This document shows, one piece after another, positions 44,760 through 52,645 of a stretch of 64,000 bases of DNA. Origin of the DNA: Pandoraea nosoerga (GTDB lineage Bacteria; Pseudomonadota; Gammaproteobacteria; Burkholderiales; Burkholderiaceae); contig NZ_CABPSC010000005.1 in assembly GCF_902459585.1 (NCBI RefSeq), positions 124,001 through 188,000 of the forward strand, read 5' to 3'. The translations under genes were made by a program, and so were the position numbers. The notes beneath the pieces are model-generated. The model saw only the letters and a program-made list of their open reading frames with translations. It was not told where the DNA came from and searched no databases. Every line of letters starts with the position of its first letter. Position 1 is the first letter of the stretch.

Positions 44760-45446
44760 ATGAGTATTCCGGCTCCCTCCTCTCCCCCTGCCGGGCAGGA
44801 CGCCAGCCCCGTCCCCACCCCGTCGTCCCCGTCTCTCGAACGACGCAGGCCGCGCGAACCTCGCGCTGCCCGCGAATCCCGGGATTCGCGCCCTCCCGAC
44901 GCGACCGACGCCATCGGCACGCCGAGCCTGCGCGCCCTCTTTCTCGGCTTTCTCGGCCTGGGCATGACCGCCTTTGGCGGCGCGTTGCCGCTCGCGCGAC
45001 GCATGGTCGTCGAGAAGCACCGCTGGGTCTCGCCTGGCGAATTCACCGATCTGCTGGGTCTGTGCCAGTTTCTGCCCGGCGGCAACATCATCAACCTCTC
45101 GGTGGCGCTCGGCATGCGCTTTCACGGGTGGCGCGGCGCGCTCGCGTCGATCCTCGGACTGATCGCGGCGCCCTCGGCGGTGGTGATCGTGCTCGGCATG
45201 ATCTACCAGCGTTTCCAGAACGATCCGCACGTGAAGCATCTGTTCGCGGGGCTCGCGGCCGCCGCAGCGGGGTTGCTCGTTCAGATGGCGTGGAAGGTGG
45301 CGTGGCCGCTGCGCAGGTCGGTCGTGCTCGGCGGCGTGGCGCTCGCATGTTTCATTGCGATTGCCGTGCTGCGCGTGCCGCTCGTCCTGACCATGCTCGT
45401 GATGACGCCGATTTCGATCTATGCCACATGGCGGGTGTCGCAATGA
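44760..45446 (+). CDS. Chromate transporter-family protein, first half of a split pair
   Basis: 228 residues, single CHR domain. The first 60 residues are Pro/Arg-rich and nondescript; the rest holds the family motif FGGALPLARRMVVEKHRWVS, LCQFLPGGNIINLSVALGM, and about five to six membrane helices. Short-chain CHR proteins work as pairs of opposite topology and export chromate or related anions; many are not needed for chromate resistance. Stop overlaps the next ATG (ATGA at 45443). ATG may lie later, but the tract is in frame. Confidence 0.85.
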   Translation: MSIPAPSSPPAGQDASPVPTPSSPSLERRRPREPRAARESRDSRPPDATDAIGTPSLRALFLGFLGLGMTAFGGALPLARRMVVEKHRWVSPGEFTDLLGLCQFLPGGNIINLSVALGMRFHGWRGALASILGLIAAPSAVVIVLGMIYQRFQNDPHVKHLFAGLAAAAAGLLVQMAWKVAWPLRRSVVLGGVALACFIAIAVLRVPLVLTMLVMTPISIYATWRVSQ

Positions 45447-45973
45447 CCGGCACGCTCGTCTCGCTTGCGCTCATCTTCACGCAGTTGTCCGTACTGGCGT
45501 TCGGCGGCGGCAACACCATCCTGCCCGAGATGGAGCGCCAGGTCGTGGACCTGCACCACTGGATGACGTCCGAGGAATTCAGCGCGCTGTTCGCGCTCGG
45601 GCAGGCCGCGCCCGGGCCGAACCTCATGATCGTGACACTGGTCGGCTGGCATGTTGCCGGCTGGCAGGGCATGCTCGTCACGTCGCTGGCGAAGTTCGGA
45701 CCGTCGTCGCTCATTACGGTGGCTGTGCTGCATTTGTGGGAGCGCTTCCGGGACCGGCCGTGGCGCCGCATCGTCCAGGCTGGTCTGGCGCCGATGACGG
45801 CCGGTCTCGTGGCCGCGAGCGCCGCACTCATCGCCCAGGCGTCGGCCACGTCGTGGTTGCTGGCGGGAATCACCGCGAGCGTGGCCGTGCTGGCCATCCG
45901 CACGCGCGTGCATCCGCTGTGGTGGCTCGCGGCGGGCAGTGTCGCGGGGCTGCTGGGCGGCGCCTATCTTTGA
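45443..45973 (+). CDS. Chromate transporter-family protein, second half of a split pair
   Basis: 176 residues, second CHR domain of the pair: SVLAFGGGNTILPEMERQVV, then ALGQAAPGPNLMIVTLVGW and GPSSLITVAVLHLWERFRDR. The start ATG at 45443 is fused with the stop of the partner, ensuring equal translation. About six membrane segments. Together with 44760-45446 it forms the complete transporter; the divergent LysR gene is its probable regulator. Confidence 0.87.
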   Translation: MTGTLVSLALIFTQLSVLAFGGGNTILPEMERQVVDLHHWMTSEEFSALFALGQAAPGPNLMIVTLVGWHVAGWQGMLVTSLAKFGPSSLITVAVLHLWERFRDRPWRRIVQAGLAPMTAGLVAASAALIAQASATSWLLAGITASVAVLAIRTRVHPLWWLAAGSVAGLLGGAYL

Positions 45974-45980
45974 CGTCCGT

Positions 45981-46034
45981 CACATTTGCCACATCCACCA
46001 CTTCAGCCACTTCAGCCGCTTCAGTCGCTTCGGC
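45981..46034. repeat. Six 9-bp tandem repeats at a convergent gene junction
   Basis: In register from 45981: cacatttgc, cacatccac, cacttcagc, cacttcagc, cgcttcagt, cgcttcggc. It covers the gap behind the chr pair and the last codons of the convergent minus-strand gene. Confidence 0.85.
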
Positions 46035-47388
46035 CGCCCCCGGGGACGCGCGCCTCGCCGGCTTGGCGGCCGACGGCCACGACGCGGGCATATGACGTGC
46101 GCCAGTGATCGCGCCCCAGTTCGCGGATGCCGTCGACCAGATGCACCCACTCGAGCGAGCCGATCACCAGCGCCGGCGGTGTGTCGCCGCGGGCGAGCGC
46201 CGCCAGGCGGGGCGGACACGGTTCGCGCCGGGGCGGCATGCCCGCGAGCAGCATGAGCCGCGCGATCCACTGAGCGGTGTCCATCGACAGCGCGGGCGTG
46301 ACGCCGTCGCTGCGGCGCGGCGTCGGTTCGTCCGACCAATGCCAGACGCGGCGCGCGCTGACGCCCGAGCGTGTGGCGGTCCCGAGCGCCGCGATTACGT
46401 TCTCGCAGCACAGACCGCGTTGGGCCGCCAACGCCAGCGCGCTTTGCGCCAGAGCGCGCCAGTCGCCCACGCCGCCGCAGTCGTTGCGCACGCTCGCGGC
46501 AATCAGGCGGACGACGCGCGATCGCACGCGCCGCAACGCTCCGGGGTCGGTCAGACGAAGGCGGGCGGCGCGGGTCTTGTCCGACAGATCGGCGGTCGTT
46601 TCGGCCGGATCGAAAAGCTGCACGTCCACGGGGTGGACGCTGAACGTCGGCGAATCCTCCTCGTCGTGGCGCCAGTCGGGCTCCAGACGTTCCCGCAGCA
46701 GTGTGAACGCGTCGTCGAAGCGGATCAGCGACGGCTTGTCGTCGTCGATCCGGAGCGCGCGACGCCAGGCGCCGGGCAGGCGAAAGCCCAGGCCGTGTGC
46801 GAGCAACTGACTCAATGCCATCACGCGATCGCTTTGCGCGAGCGAGCTTTGTGGTGCATCCGCCACGTGCAGGACGAGCGCTTGCGCGATTTCCCGTTCG
46901 GCGAGTTGGCGACGGTTCACGGGATCCGGGTAACGGCTGTCGTGCGTGGCCTCGAAGGCGGCGAAGCACTGGCGCATGGCGCTCGTGTCGCCCAGCGTGC
47001 GGCGGCGCAGTTGCGCGTGCGTCTGCACGCCCCAGCGGCGCTGCGCCGGCTCGCCCGATGCGAGAGCCGCTTCGAGGGCGCGCCATTCCGGAGCAAGGCA
47101 TCGATACATTGCACCGATCGTGAGGACGCCCAGCGCGCAGGCGAACGCGACGTCGAGCGAGCCTGGCAGGCCCGCGCCGTTGGACGCGGCGTATGCGCCC
47201 CCGGGGCCGGCCCGGCCCCATGTGCCGGCGAATGCGGCGTCGGGCGCCTGCAGCGCGCCTTCGCGCGGGCCTTGTCGGGCGCTCACGAAATTGTCGCGAA
47301 ATCCTCCACAGACGCCGTGGGCCGCCTGCACGCCGGCGCGCAGAACGGTGCCCATCGTGGCGGATACGGCATCGGCCATCCACGGCAT
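46021..47388 (-). CDS. Hypothetical protein, no recognised family
   Basis: 455 residues from the ATG at 47388, which has an excellent ribosome site (AAGGAGATCCGAA before ATG). No known domain is recognised. There is a hydrophobic segment at about 79-99 (DVAFACALGVLTIGAMYRCL), then a mostly helical, Arg/Ala/Leu-rich body with SVHPVDVQLFDPAETTADLS near the middle and several Cys (NDCGG, RGLCCENV). Composition and third-position GC are those of a real gene. Opposite-strand and other-frame readings are poorer. It stands alone between the convergent chr pair and the divergent LysE exporter. Could be lineage-specific. Confidence 0.62.
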   Translation of the reverse strand: MPWMADAVSATMGTVLRAGVQAAHGVCGGFRDNFVSARQGPREGALQAPDAAFAGTWGRAGPGGAYAASNGAGLPGSLDVAFACALGVLTIGAMYRCLAPEWRALEAALASGEPAQRRWGVQTHAQLRRRTLGDTSAMRQCFAAFEATHDSRYPDPVNRRQLAEREIAQALVLHVADAPQSSLAQSDRVMALSQLLAHGLGFRLPGAWRRALRIDDDKPSLIRFDDAFTLLRERLEPDWRHDEEDSPTFSVHPVDVQLFDPAETTADLSDKTRAARLRLTDPGALRRVRSRVVRLIAASVRNDCGGVGDWRALAQSALALAAQRGLCCENVIAALGTATRSGVSARRVWHWSDEPTPRRSDGVTPALSMDTAQWIARLMLLAGMPPRREPCPPRLAALARGDTPPALVIGSLEWVHLVDGIRELGRDHWRTSYARVVAVGRQAGEARVPGGGRSD

Positions 47389-47724
47389 TTCGGATCTCCT
47401 TGGCCGCGTTGCGGCGGGTGTCAAAGGCGGCATGCTGCGCCGCGCCGACGCGGCGCGCTTCAGGATTCGCCCGGCGGCCGGCGCTTTTCGGCAGGGTCCG
47501 TCGCGCCCGGGAGAGGCAGGCGCCAGGGCGGGCAAGAGAGCCAGCAAGGGGCCAAGTGAGCGGCCAAGCGCGGGGCCAAGCGAGGGGGCAAGCGAGAAGC
47601 CAAGCAAGGCAGCCGGAAGGGGACGCCGGCAAACCGGCCCGGAATCTGGGATGATGTCGCCTGTCACCCCATCGCGCGCGGCCGGCCTGGCAGTTGGCGG
47701 CGCGCCCGACGCTACGGAGCTGCC
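47389..47724. other. Gene-free divergent interval
   Basis: About 336 bases between the hypothetical gene and the LysE gene. It contains the 12-bp array (47550-47609) and should hold both promoters. No gene seen. Confidence 0.6.
47550..47609. repeat. Five 12-bp tandem repeats
   Basis: In register from 47550: ggccaagtgagc, ggccaagcgcgg, ggccaagcgagg, gggcaagcgaga, agccaagcaagg. Confidence 0.85.
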
Positions 47725-48351
47725 ATGCCGACCATTGCCACGCTTGCCACGTTTGTCGCAGTCGTTCTCGGGCTGTTTCTCATTCCGGGCCCGGCGGTGC
47801 TGCTCACCATCACGCGGACCGTCCAGGGCGGGCGCCGGGCAGGTGTCATGACCGGCATGGGCATTGCGATGGGTGATCTTGTCCACACGTTATGTGCCGC
47901 CGTGGGACTGTCGGCAGTGCTGATGACCTCGGCGTTGGCGTTCGACGTAGTGAAATACGTGGGCGCGGCCTATCTCGTCTATCTGGGCGTCAAGGCATTG
48001 CGCGAGCGTCCCTCCGATCCGCGGTTGCCTGGCGCGCCGAGCGTGTCGCCTTCGCGGGCATTCGTGCAGGCGGTGGCGACCGAGGTGCTCAATCCCAAGA
48101 CGGCGCTGTTCTTTCTGGCGTTCATGCCGCAATTCGTGCACGCGAGCGAGGGCAACGTGTTTCTGCAGTTCTTGGTGCTGGGCCTCGTGTTCGTGGCGAT
48201 GAGCGCGATATACACGTCGGCGATTGCACTGTCGGTGCGACCGCTTGGCAAGTTCGTGCGCCGCTTCACGTGGCTGCTGCGCTGGCAAGGCAAGATCATC
48301 GGCGCCCTCTTCATCGGCCTGGGATTGCGAGTGGCGCTGCAACAGCGCTGA
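47725..48351 (+). CDS. LysE-family exporter
   Basis: 208 residues with about six membrane helices. The N-terminal motif LGLFLIPGPAVLLTITRTVQ and the segment VKYVGAAYLVYLGVKALRER, followed by TEVLNPKTALFFLAFMPQFV, are the RhtB/LysE signature. These proteins export amino acids or their derivatives across the inner membrane. Single gene; 35 bases upstream of a DUF3047 gene that may be co-transcribed. Confidence 0.9.
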   Translation: MPTIATLATFVAVVLGLFLIPGPAVLLTITRTVQGGRRAGVMTGMGIAMGDLVHTLCAAVGLSAVLMTSALAFDVVKYVGAAYLVYLGVKALRERPSDPRLPGAPSVSPSRAFVQAVATEVLNPKTALFFLAFMPQFVHASEGNVFLQFLVLGLVFVAMSAIYTSAIALSVRPLGKFVRRFTWLLRWQGKIIGALFIGLGLRVALQQR

Positions 48352-48386
48352 GCGCCCGGTCGCCTGGGTAACATTGCAACCTCACA

Positions 48387-49286
48387 ATGCCGGAGTCGTC
48401 TGCCATGGCTCGCCCTTCATCAGGTTCATTGCTGAGTTTGTTGCCGGGTCCGCCGTCGCGCACGGATGCGCCCGCCCTGCCGTGTCGGCCGTGTCGGCCG
48501 TGGCGTTCGCGCGGGCGCGGCGGGACACTCGCCCCTTCTCTCTGGCTTTCTCTGTGTCTGTCGTTCGCGACGTCGCTCACGTTCCCGGCGGCGGCGCAGG
48601 CGGCCGAAGGAATGGCCGATGCGGGCGGCGCCACTGTATTTTCCAGGGCGGCGGCGGGTACCGCGTTGCCGGCGGGCTGGCAAAACCTGCCGGTCGTGAA
48701 GGGCAAGAAGCTCACGGCGTACACCGTCGTGGCCGACGGCGGGCGCAACGTCATCGAAGCGAAGTCGGCCGACTCGGCCTCGGCGCTGATGGCCAAGGGG
48801 GACGGGATCGACGTGAGCGCCACGCCGATCGTGTCGTGGCGGTGGAAGGTGGAGCAGGCGATTCCCGGGGCGGATAACCGGGTGGCCGACAAAGAGGATT
48901 CGCCGGCGCGGCTGGTCTTTTTCTTCGACGGCGACAAGTCGACGTTGCCGTTCGGCGACCGGGCGGCGATGACATTGGCCAAGGCCGGCGGTGAAGACTT
49001 GCCGTATGCCACGCTCATGTACGTCTGGTCCAACGATGCAGCGCCGGGCGGGGTCATCGAAAATCCGCATACCGATCGCGTGCAGATGATCGTGGTGGCG
49101 GGTGGCGAGGCGTCGTTGGGCAAGTGGCAGACGTTCACGCGCAACCTCGCAGCCGACTACGAACGCGTCTACCGGGAGAAGCCGGGCAGGCTGCTCGGAT
49201 ACGGCCTATTCACTGACAGCGACAATACCCATGCGAGCGCGCATGCGTGGTATGGCGACGTGCGTTTCGGCACAGTGAAGCCGTGA
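48387..49286 (+). CDS. Exported DUF3047 protein
   Basis: 299 residues. After a long Ser/Pro/Arg-rich N-terminus comes a hydrophobic signal (LWLSLCLSFATSLTFPAAAQ, cleavage near AQAAEG, about residue 73). The body has the DUF3047 marks VSWRWKVEQAIPGADNR, LVFFFDGDKSTLPF, YVWSNDAAPG and DRVQMIVVAGG. Family function is unknown. An internal Met later may be the true start, since the first 45 residues add nothing to the signal. It starts 35 bases after the LysE stop. Confidence 0.82.
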   Translation: MPESSAMARPSSGSLLSLLPGPPSRTDAPALPCRPCRPWRSRGRGGTLAPSLWLSLCLSFATSLTFPAAAQAAEGMADAGGATVFSRAAAGTALPAGWQNLPVVKGKKLTAYTVVADGGRNVIEAKSADSASALMAKGDGIDVSATPIVSWRWKVEQAIPGADNRVADKEDSPARLVFFFDGDKSTLPFGDRAAMTLAKAGGEDLPYATLMYVWSNDAAPGGVIENPHTDRVQMIVVAGGEASLGKWQTFTRNLAADYERVYREKPGRLLGYGLFTDSDNTHASAHAWYGDVRFGTVKP

Positions 49287-49423
49287 GCCGGATGGGGAGC
49301 GGCAAGGCGCAGGGCAAGACGGCAGGCAAGGCGCAAGGCAGGAATACCGGACAAAATCCGCTTTCGGTTTCACCTGTCGACACCCTTGCGAAAGTCTTGC
49401 CCCGACGGCTCGAAAAAAACCTT

Positions 49424-49450
49424 GAAAGCCCCGTCCGACGGGGCTTTTGC
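49424..49450 (+). terminator. Terminator downstream of the DUF3047 gene
   Basis: AAAGCCCCGTC (49425-49435) and GACGGGGCTTT (49437-49447) form an 11-bp palindromic stem followed by TGC after a short T run. It separates the DUF3047 gene from the transpeptidase gene. Confidence 0.72.
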
Positions 49451-49556
49451 GCTATTGCAACTGGCGCTTGCGTGCTACGCTATCTCGCCTAGAATTCGAG
49501 CCAGGGTCTGCCCCCGGACCCGATGCTGTTCACGCATCTCACGCCCCGCGAGCGCC

Positions 49557-51341
49557 ATGCAAAAGAAACGCCAATCCAAGGACGTCACGTTCTCCTCCAG
49601 TCCTGTTTTGCAGTCGCGCATGTCGCTTTGGCGCTCCAAGCTGGTCGTCATCATGATCACCCTGGCCTTCATCGGACTGGTGGTTCGGGCGTTCTGGATC
49701 GCCGGCCCGGGCAATGATTTCTACATCGCGCAGGGCGAGAAGCGTTACGAGCACACCATCGTGATGCCGGCGGTGCGCGGCAAGATCGAGGATCGCGATG
49801 GCAGGGTGCTGGCGACGAGCCTGCCGATGCGCACCGTGTGGGCCGTGCCGGCCGAGGTGCCGGACGACTTGTCCGACAGCGACATCCAGAAGGCGAGCAA
49901 GCTGCTCGACATCCCGGCCAGGGAACTGCGCACCAAGCTGATCGGCGAGAAGAAGTTCGTCTACATCAAGCGCCAGGTGTCGCCCGAGATCGGCAAGCAG
50001 GTCGAAGCGCTGGGTATCCCGGGCGTGTACGAAAGCAGCGAATACAAGCGCTTCTATCCCGAGGGGGAAGTGGCGGCGCATGTCGTGGGCTTCACCAACG
50101 TCGAGGACAAGGGCCAGGAGGGAATGGAACTGGGCGAGGAGCCGCTGCTCGAGGGTACGGCGGGGGTTCGCCGCGTCATCAAGGACCGGATCGGCCGCAC
50201 CATTCAGGATCTCGACGACTCCAGCCCGCCGCGCGACGGCAAGGACATCCGGCTGACGCTCGACACGCGCGTGCAGTACATCGCCTACGAGGCGCTCAAG
50301 AACGCGCTCGAGCGCACCGGCGCGAAGGCGGCGATGGCGGTCGTCATCGACGCCAAGTCGGGCCAGGTGCTCGCCCTGGCCAATCTGCCGACGTACAACC
50401 CCAATGATCGCGAGCACCTGACCGGCGAACAATTGCGCAACCGCGTGTTTACCGACGTCTTCGAGCCGGGGTCGATTCTCAAGCCGTTTACGATGGCGTT
50501 GGCGCTGGACCTGCACCGCCTCACGCCGACGACCCTCATCGACACCGGCCCCGGTCGATACGTGTTCGAGGGCGCGACCATCAGCGACGACAGCGCAAAC
50601 GGCGTATTGACCGCGGCGGGCGTGATCCAGAAGTCCAGCAACATTGGCATGACCAAGGTGTCCACCATGTTGCGCGCCGAGGAAATGTGGGACATGTTCA
50701 CCGAGATCGGACTGGGCCAGCAGCCGAAGCTCGGCTTCCCGGGCGCCGTCTCGGGCCGCCTGCGTCCCTACAAATCATGGCGTCGGATCGAACAGGCGAC
50801 GATGGCATATGGCTACGGGATTTCGGCGTCGCTGTTCCAACTGGCGCGCGCATACACCATCTTCGCGAACGATGGCGTGATGATGCCGATTTCCATCGTC
50901 AAGCCCGATACGCCGGTGCAGCCCGAGGGCGTGCGGGTCATCGATGCGCGCACGGCCGCGGAGATGCGCAAGATGCTGGCGAGCGTCGTCGATACGGGAG
51001 GTACGGCGACCACTGCGCAGGTGGCCGGATACAGCATTGGCGGGAAGACCGGCACGGCGTACAAGGCGGGTGCGCATGGGTATGACCATTCCAAGTACCG
51101 TGCGTCGTTTGTGGGGATTGCGCCGTTGTCGGCGCCGAGGCTCGTGATCGCCGTGTCGGTGGACGAGCCGAAGGCGTCTCAGCACTTTGGCGGTCAGGCG
51201 GCGGGCCCCGCGTTTGCCGAGATTGCATCGCAGGCGTTGCCGTTGCTCGGAATTCGGCCGGATTTGCCCGTGCGGCCCGGGGTGATTCTGGCGGCGCCGA
51301 CCTCCGATACGCCGCCGGACGACAAGGCGTCGCACGGGTAA
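49557..51341 (+). CDS. Stand-alone FtsI-type peptidoglycan transpeptidase (class B PBP)
   Basis: 594 residues from the ATG at 49557. A short cytoplasmic tail and one membrane anchor (LVVIMITLAFIGLVVRAFWI, about 27-46) lead to the pedestal domain (PAVRGKIEDRDGRVLATSLP) and the transpeptidase domain with all three penicillin-binding motifs: S306-I-L-K309, S360-S-N362, and K497-T-G-T500. It cross-links septal or lateral peptidoglycan and is a beta-lactam target. FtsI is normally in the dcw cluster next to murE; here no division gene is near, so this is probably a second FtsI-like copy. That depends on the rest of the genome. Confidence 0.9.
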   Translation: MQKKRQSKDVTFSSSPVLQSRMSLWRSKLVVIMITLAFIGLVVRAFWIAGPGNDFYIAQGEKRYEHTIVMPAVRGKIEDRDGRVLATSLPMRTVWAVPAEVPDDLSDSDIQKASKLLDIPARELRTKLIGEKKFVYIKRQVSPEIGKQVEALGIPGVYESSEYKRFYPEGEVAAHVVGFTNVEDKGQEGMELGEEPLLEGTAGVRRVIKDRIGRTIQDLDDSSPPRDGKDIRLTLDTRVQYIAYEALKNALERTGAKAAMAVVIDAKSGQVLALANLPTYNPNDREHLTGEQLRNRVFTDVFEPGSILKPFTMALALDLHRLTPTTLIDTGPGRYVFEGATISDDSANGVLTAAGVIQKSSNIGMTKVSTMLRAEEMWDMFTEIGLGQQPKLGFPGAVSGRLRPYKSWRRIEQATMAYGYGISASLFQLARAYTIFANDGVMMPISIVKPDTPVQPEGVRVIDARTAAEMRKMLASVVDTGGTATTAQVAGYSIGGKTGTAYKAGAHGYDHSKYRASFVGIAPLSAPRLVIAVSVDEPKASQHFGGQAAGPAFAEIASQALPLLGIRPDLPVRPGVILAAPTSDTPPDDKASHG

Positions 51342-51412
51342 GGGAATAAAGCGGACTGGCGTCCGCGGGTCCGCACCCGCTTCATCCGCCGCGCACCAGA
51401 TCCAGTTGGCGG

Positions 51413-51460
51413 CCGCTGACCCGCTAATCCGCTAATCCGCTAATCCGCTAATCCGCTGAC
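51413..51460. repeat. Six 8-bp tandem repeats with symmetrical end units
   Basis: CCGCTGAC, then four perfect CCGCTAAT, then CCGCTGAC, in register from 51413. Both outermost units carry the same variant. Confidence 0.9.
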
Positions 51461-51522
51461 GGGGCGACCTCAAGGCGGAGCGCAGTCACGGAGCGGCAAC
51501 CGGCGCGGCGCGTCAACGAAGG

Positions 51523-51565
51523 AAAAAACAAACCCCGGAGCCGGCAGAAAGCCGACATCCGGGGT
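51523..51565 (-). terminator. Terminator of the cyoABCD operon
   Basis: On the minus strand an ACCCCGGA-based stem (51551-51565 with 51532-51545, one bulge) around TTTCT is followed by TTTGTTTTTT. It lies about 90 bases after the cyoD stop. Confidence 0.82.
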
Positions 51566-51650
51566 ATGACGAAGGCGCGGCAAGCGCCTCCGGGCAAGCC
51601 CCCTCTCCGGTCGTCCTGCACCGCTGCACCGGAAAAAGGGGGGGGCGGCA

Positions 51651-52016
51651 TTACATGCCCGGCATCATCAGCGAGTTGGCGTTGTGCATGATCCACAGCG
51701 AGCCGACGAGCACGATCGCCACGATCAGCACGGTAAACAGGAACGCCATCACGTTCCAGCGCTGTTCCGACGAGCGGTCCATGTGCAGGAAGTAGACCAG
51801 ATGAACGATGATCTGCACCAGCGCCGCGCCGAGGATCAGCGGGAGCACCGTCGACGGCGGCATCGTGCCGTCCATCACCAGCTTGAACGGCACGACGGTC
51901 AGAATCACCGCGAGCACGAAGCCGATCAGGTACGACTTCACGCTGCCGTGGCTGCCGCCCGCCGCGTTGTGGCCAGCTTCGTGGCCATGCGATTGCACCG
52001 AATTCGTATTGCTCAT
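51651..52016 (-). CDS. cyoD: Cytochrome o ubiquinol oxidase subunit IV
   Basis: 121 residues with three membrane helices (SYLIGFVLAVILTVVPFKLV, then LPLILGAALVQIIVHLVYFL, then VLIVAIVLVGSLWIMHNANS). The HMDRSSEQRWNVMAFLFT segment is typical of CyoD. It supports assembly of the bo3 oxidase. The His-rich N-terminal 30 residues (SVQSHGHEAGHNAAGGSHGS) are longer than usual. Adjacent to cyoC with no gap; last gene of the operon. cyoE, the heme O synthase usually next in line, is absent here. Confidence 0.96.
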   Translation of the reverse strand: MSNTNSVQSHGHEAGHNAAGGSHGSVKSYLIGFVLAVILTVVPFKLVMDGTMPPSTVLPLILGAALVQIIVHLVYFLHMDRSSEQRWNVMAFLFTVLIVAIVLVGSLWIMHNANSLMMPGM

Positions 52017-52643
52017 TTACATCGCTCCCATCAGGTACACGACCGTGAACACGCCGATCCAGACCACGTCCAGAAAGTGCCAGAACAGCGACAGGCATTG
52101 CAGGCGCGTCGTGTTCGTCGAGGTCAGGCCCTTCTTGCCGATCTGGAACATCAGCACGGCCATCCACAGCAGGCCCGAGGCCACGTGCAGACCGTGAGTC
52201 GCCACGAGTGCGAAGAACGACGACAGGAAACCGCTGCGGTTCGGGCCCGCGCCTTCCAGGATCAGGTGATGGAATTCGTACAGTTCCATCGCCACGAAGG
52301 CGGCGCCCAGCAGCCAGGTGATCGCCAGCCAGCCCTGCACGGCGCCCTTCTTGCCGTTGTGCAGGCCAACCATCGCAAAGCCGTATGTGATGGAAGAGAA
52401 CAGCAGGATGAACGTTTCGACCAGCACGAACTTCAGGTCGAACAGTTCCTTGCCGGTCGGGCCGCCCGCCGTGGCGTCGCGCAGAACCGCGAACGTCGCG
52501 AACAGGCTGGCGAACAGCACAAGGTCGGTCATCAGGTACACCCAGAAACCGAAGATCGTGTTGCCTCCGGTGTCGTGGTGCGCGTGGTCATGCGCATGCG
52601 CATCGGCATGCGCGCCAGAGTGTTTGAGAACTTCGCTCGTCAT
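52017..52643 (-). CDS. cyoC: Cytochrome o ubiquinol oxidase subunit III
   Basis: 208 residues, five membrane helices, heme-copper oxidase subunit III. Marks are [40 protein letters not shown] and [20 protein letters not shown]. The N-terminus is His/Ala-rich ([20 protein letters not shown]), which is more His than E. coli CyoC. It lies two bases after cyoB and directly abuts cyoD. Confidence 0.96.
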   Translation of the reverse strand: MTSEVLKHSGAHADAHAHDHAHHDTGGNTIFGFWVYLMTDLVLFASLFATFAVLRDATAGGPTGKELFDLKFVLVETFILLFSSITYGFAMVGLHNGKKGAVQGWLAITWLLGAAFVAMELYEFHHLILEGAGPNRSGFLSSFFALVATHGLHVASGLLWMAVLMFQIGKKGLTSTNTTRLQCLSLFWHFLDVVWIGVFTVVYLMGAM

Positions 52644-52645
52644 GA

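Larger units (their letters stand above)
51342..51650. other. Gene-free interval between the transpeptidase and cyoD
   Basis: About 309 bases between convergent genes, holding the 8-bp array (51413-51460) and the cyo terminator (51523-51565). No gene seen. Confidence 0.65.

Noticed and set aside
45980-47632. Alternative 550-codon minus-strand and 484-codon plus-strand frames over the hypothetical gene
   Set aside because: Arg-rich, without a ribosome site. The chosen frame has AAGGAG before its ATG and a balanced composition.
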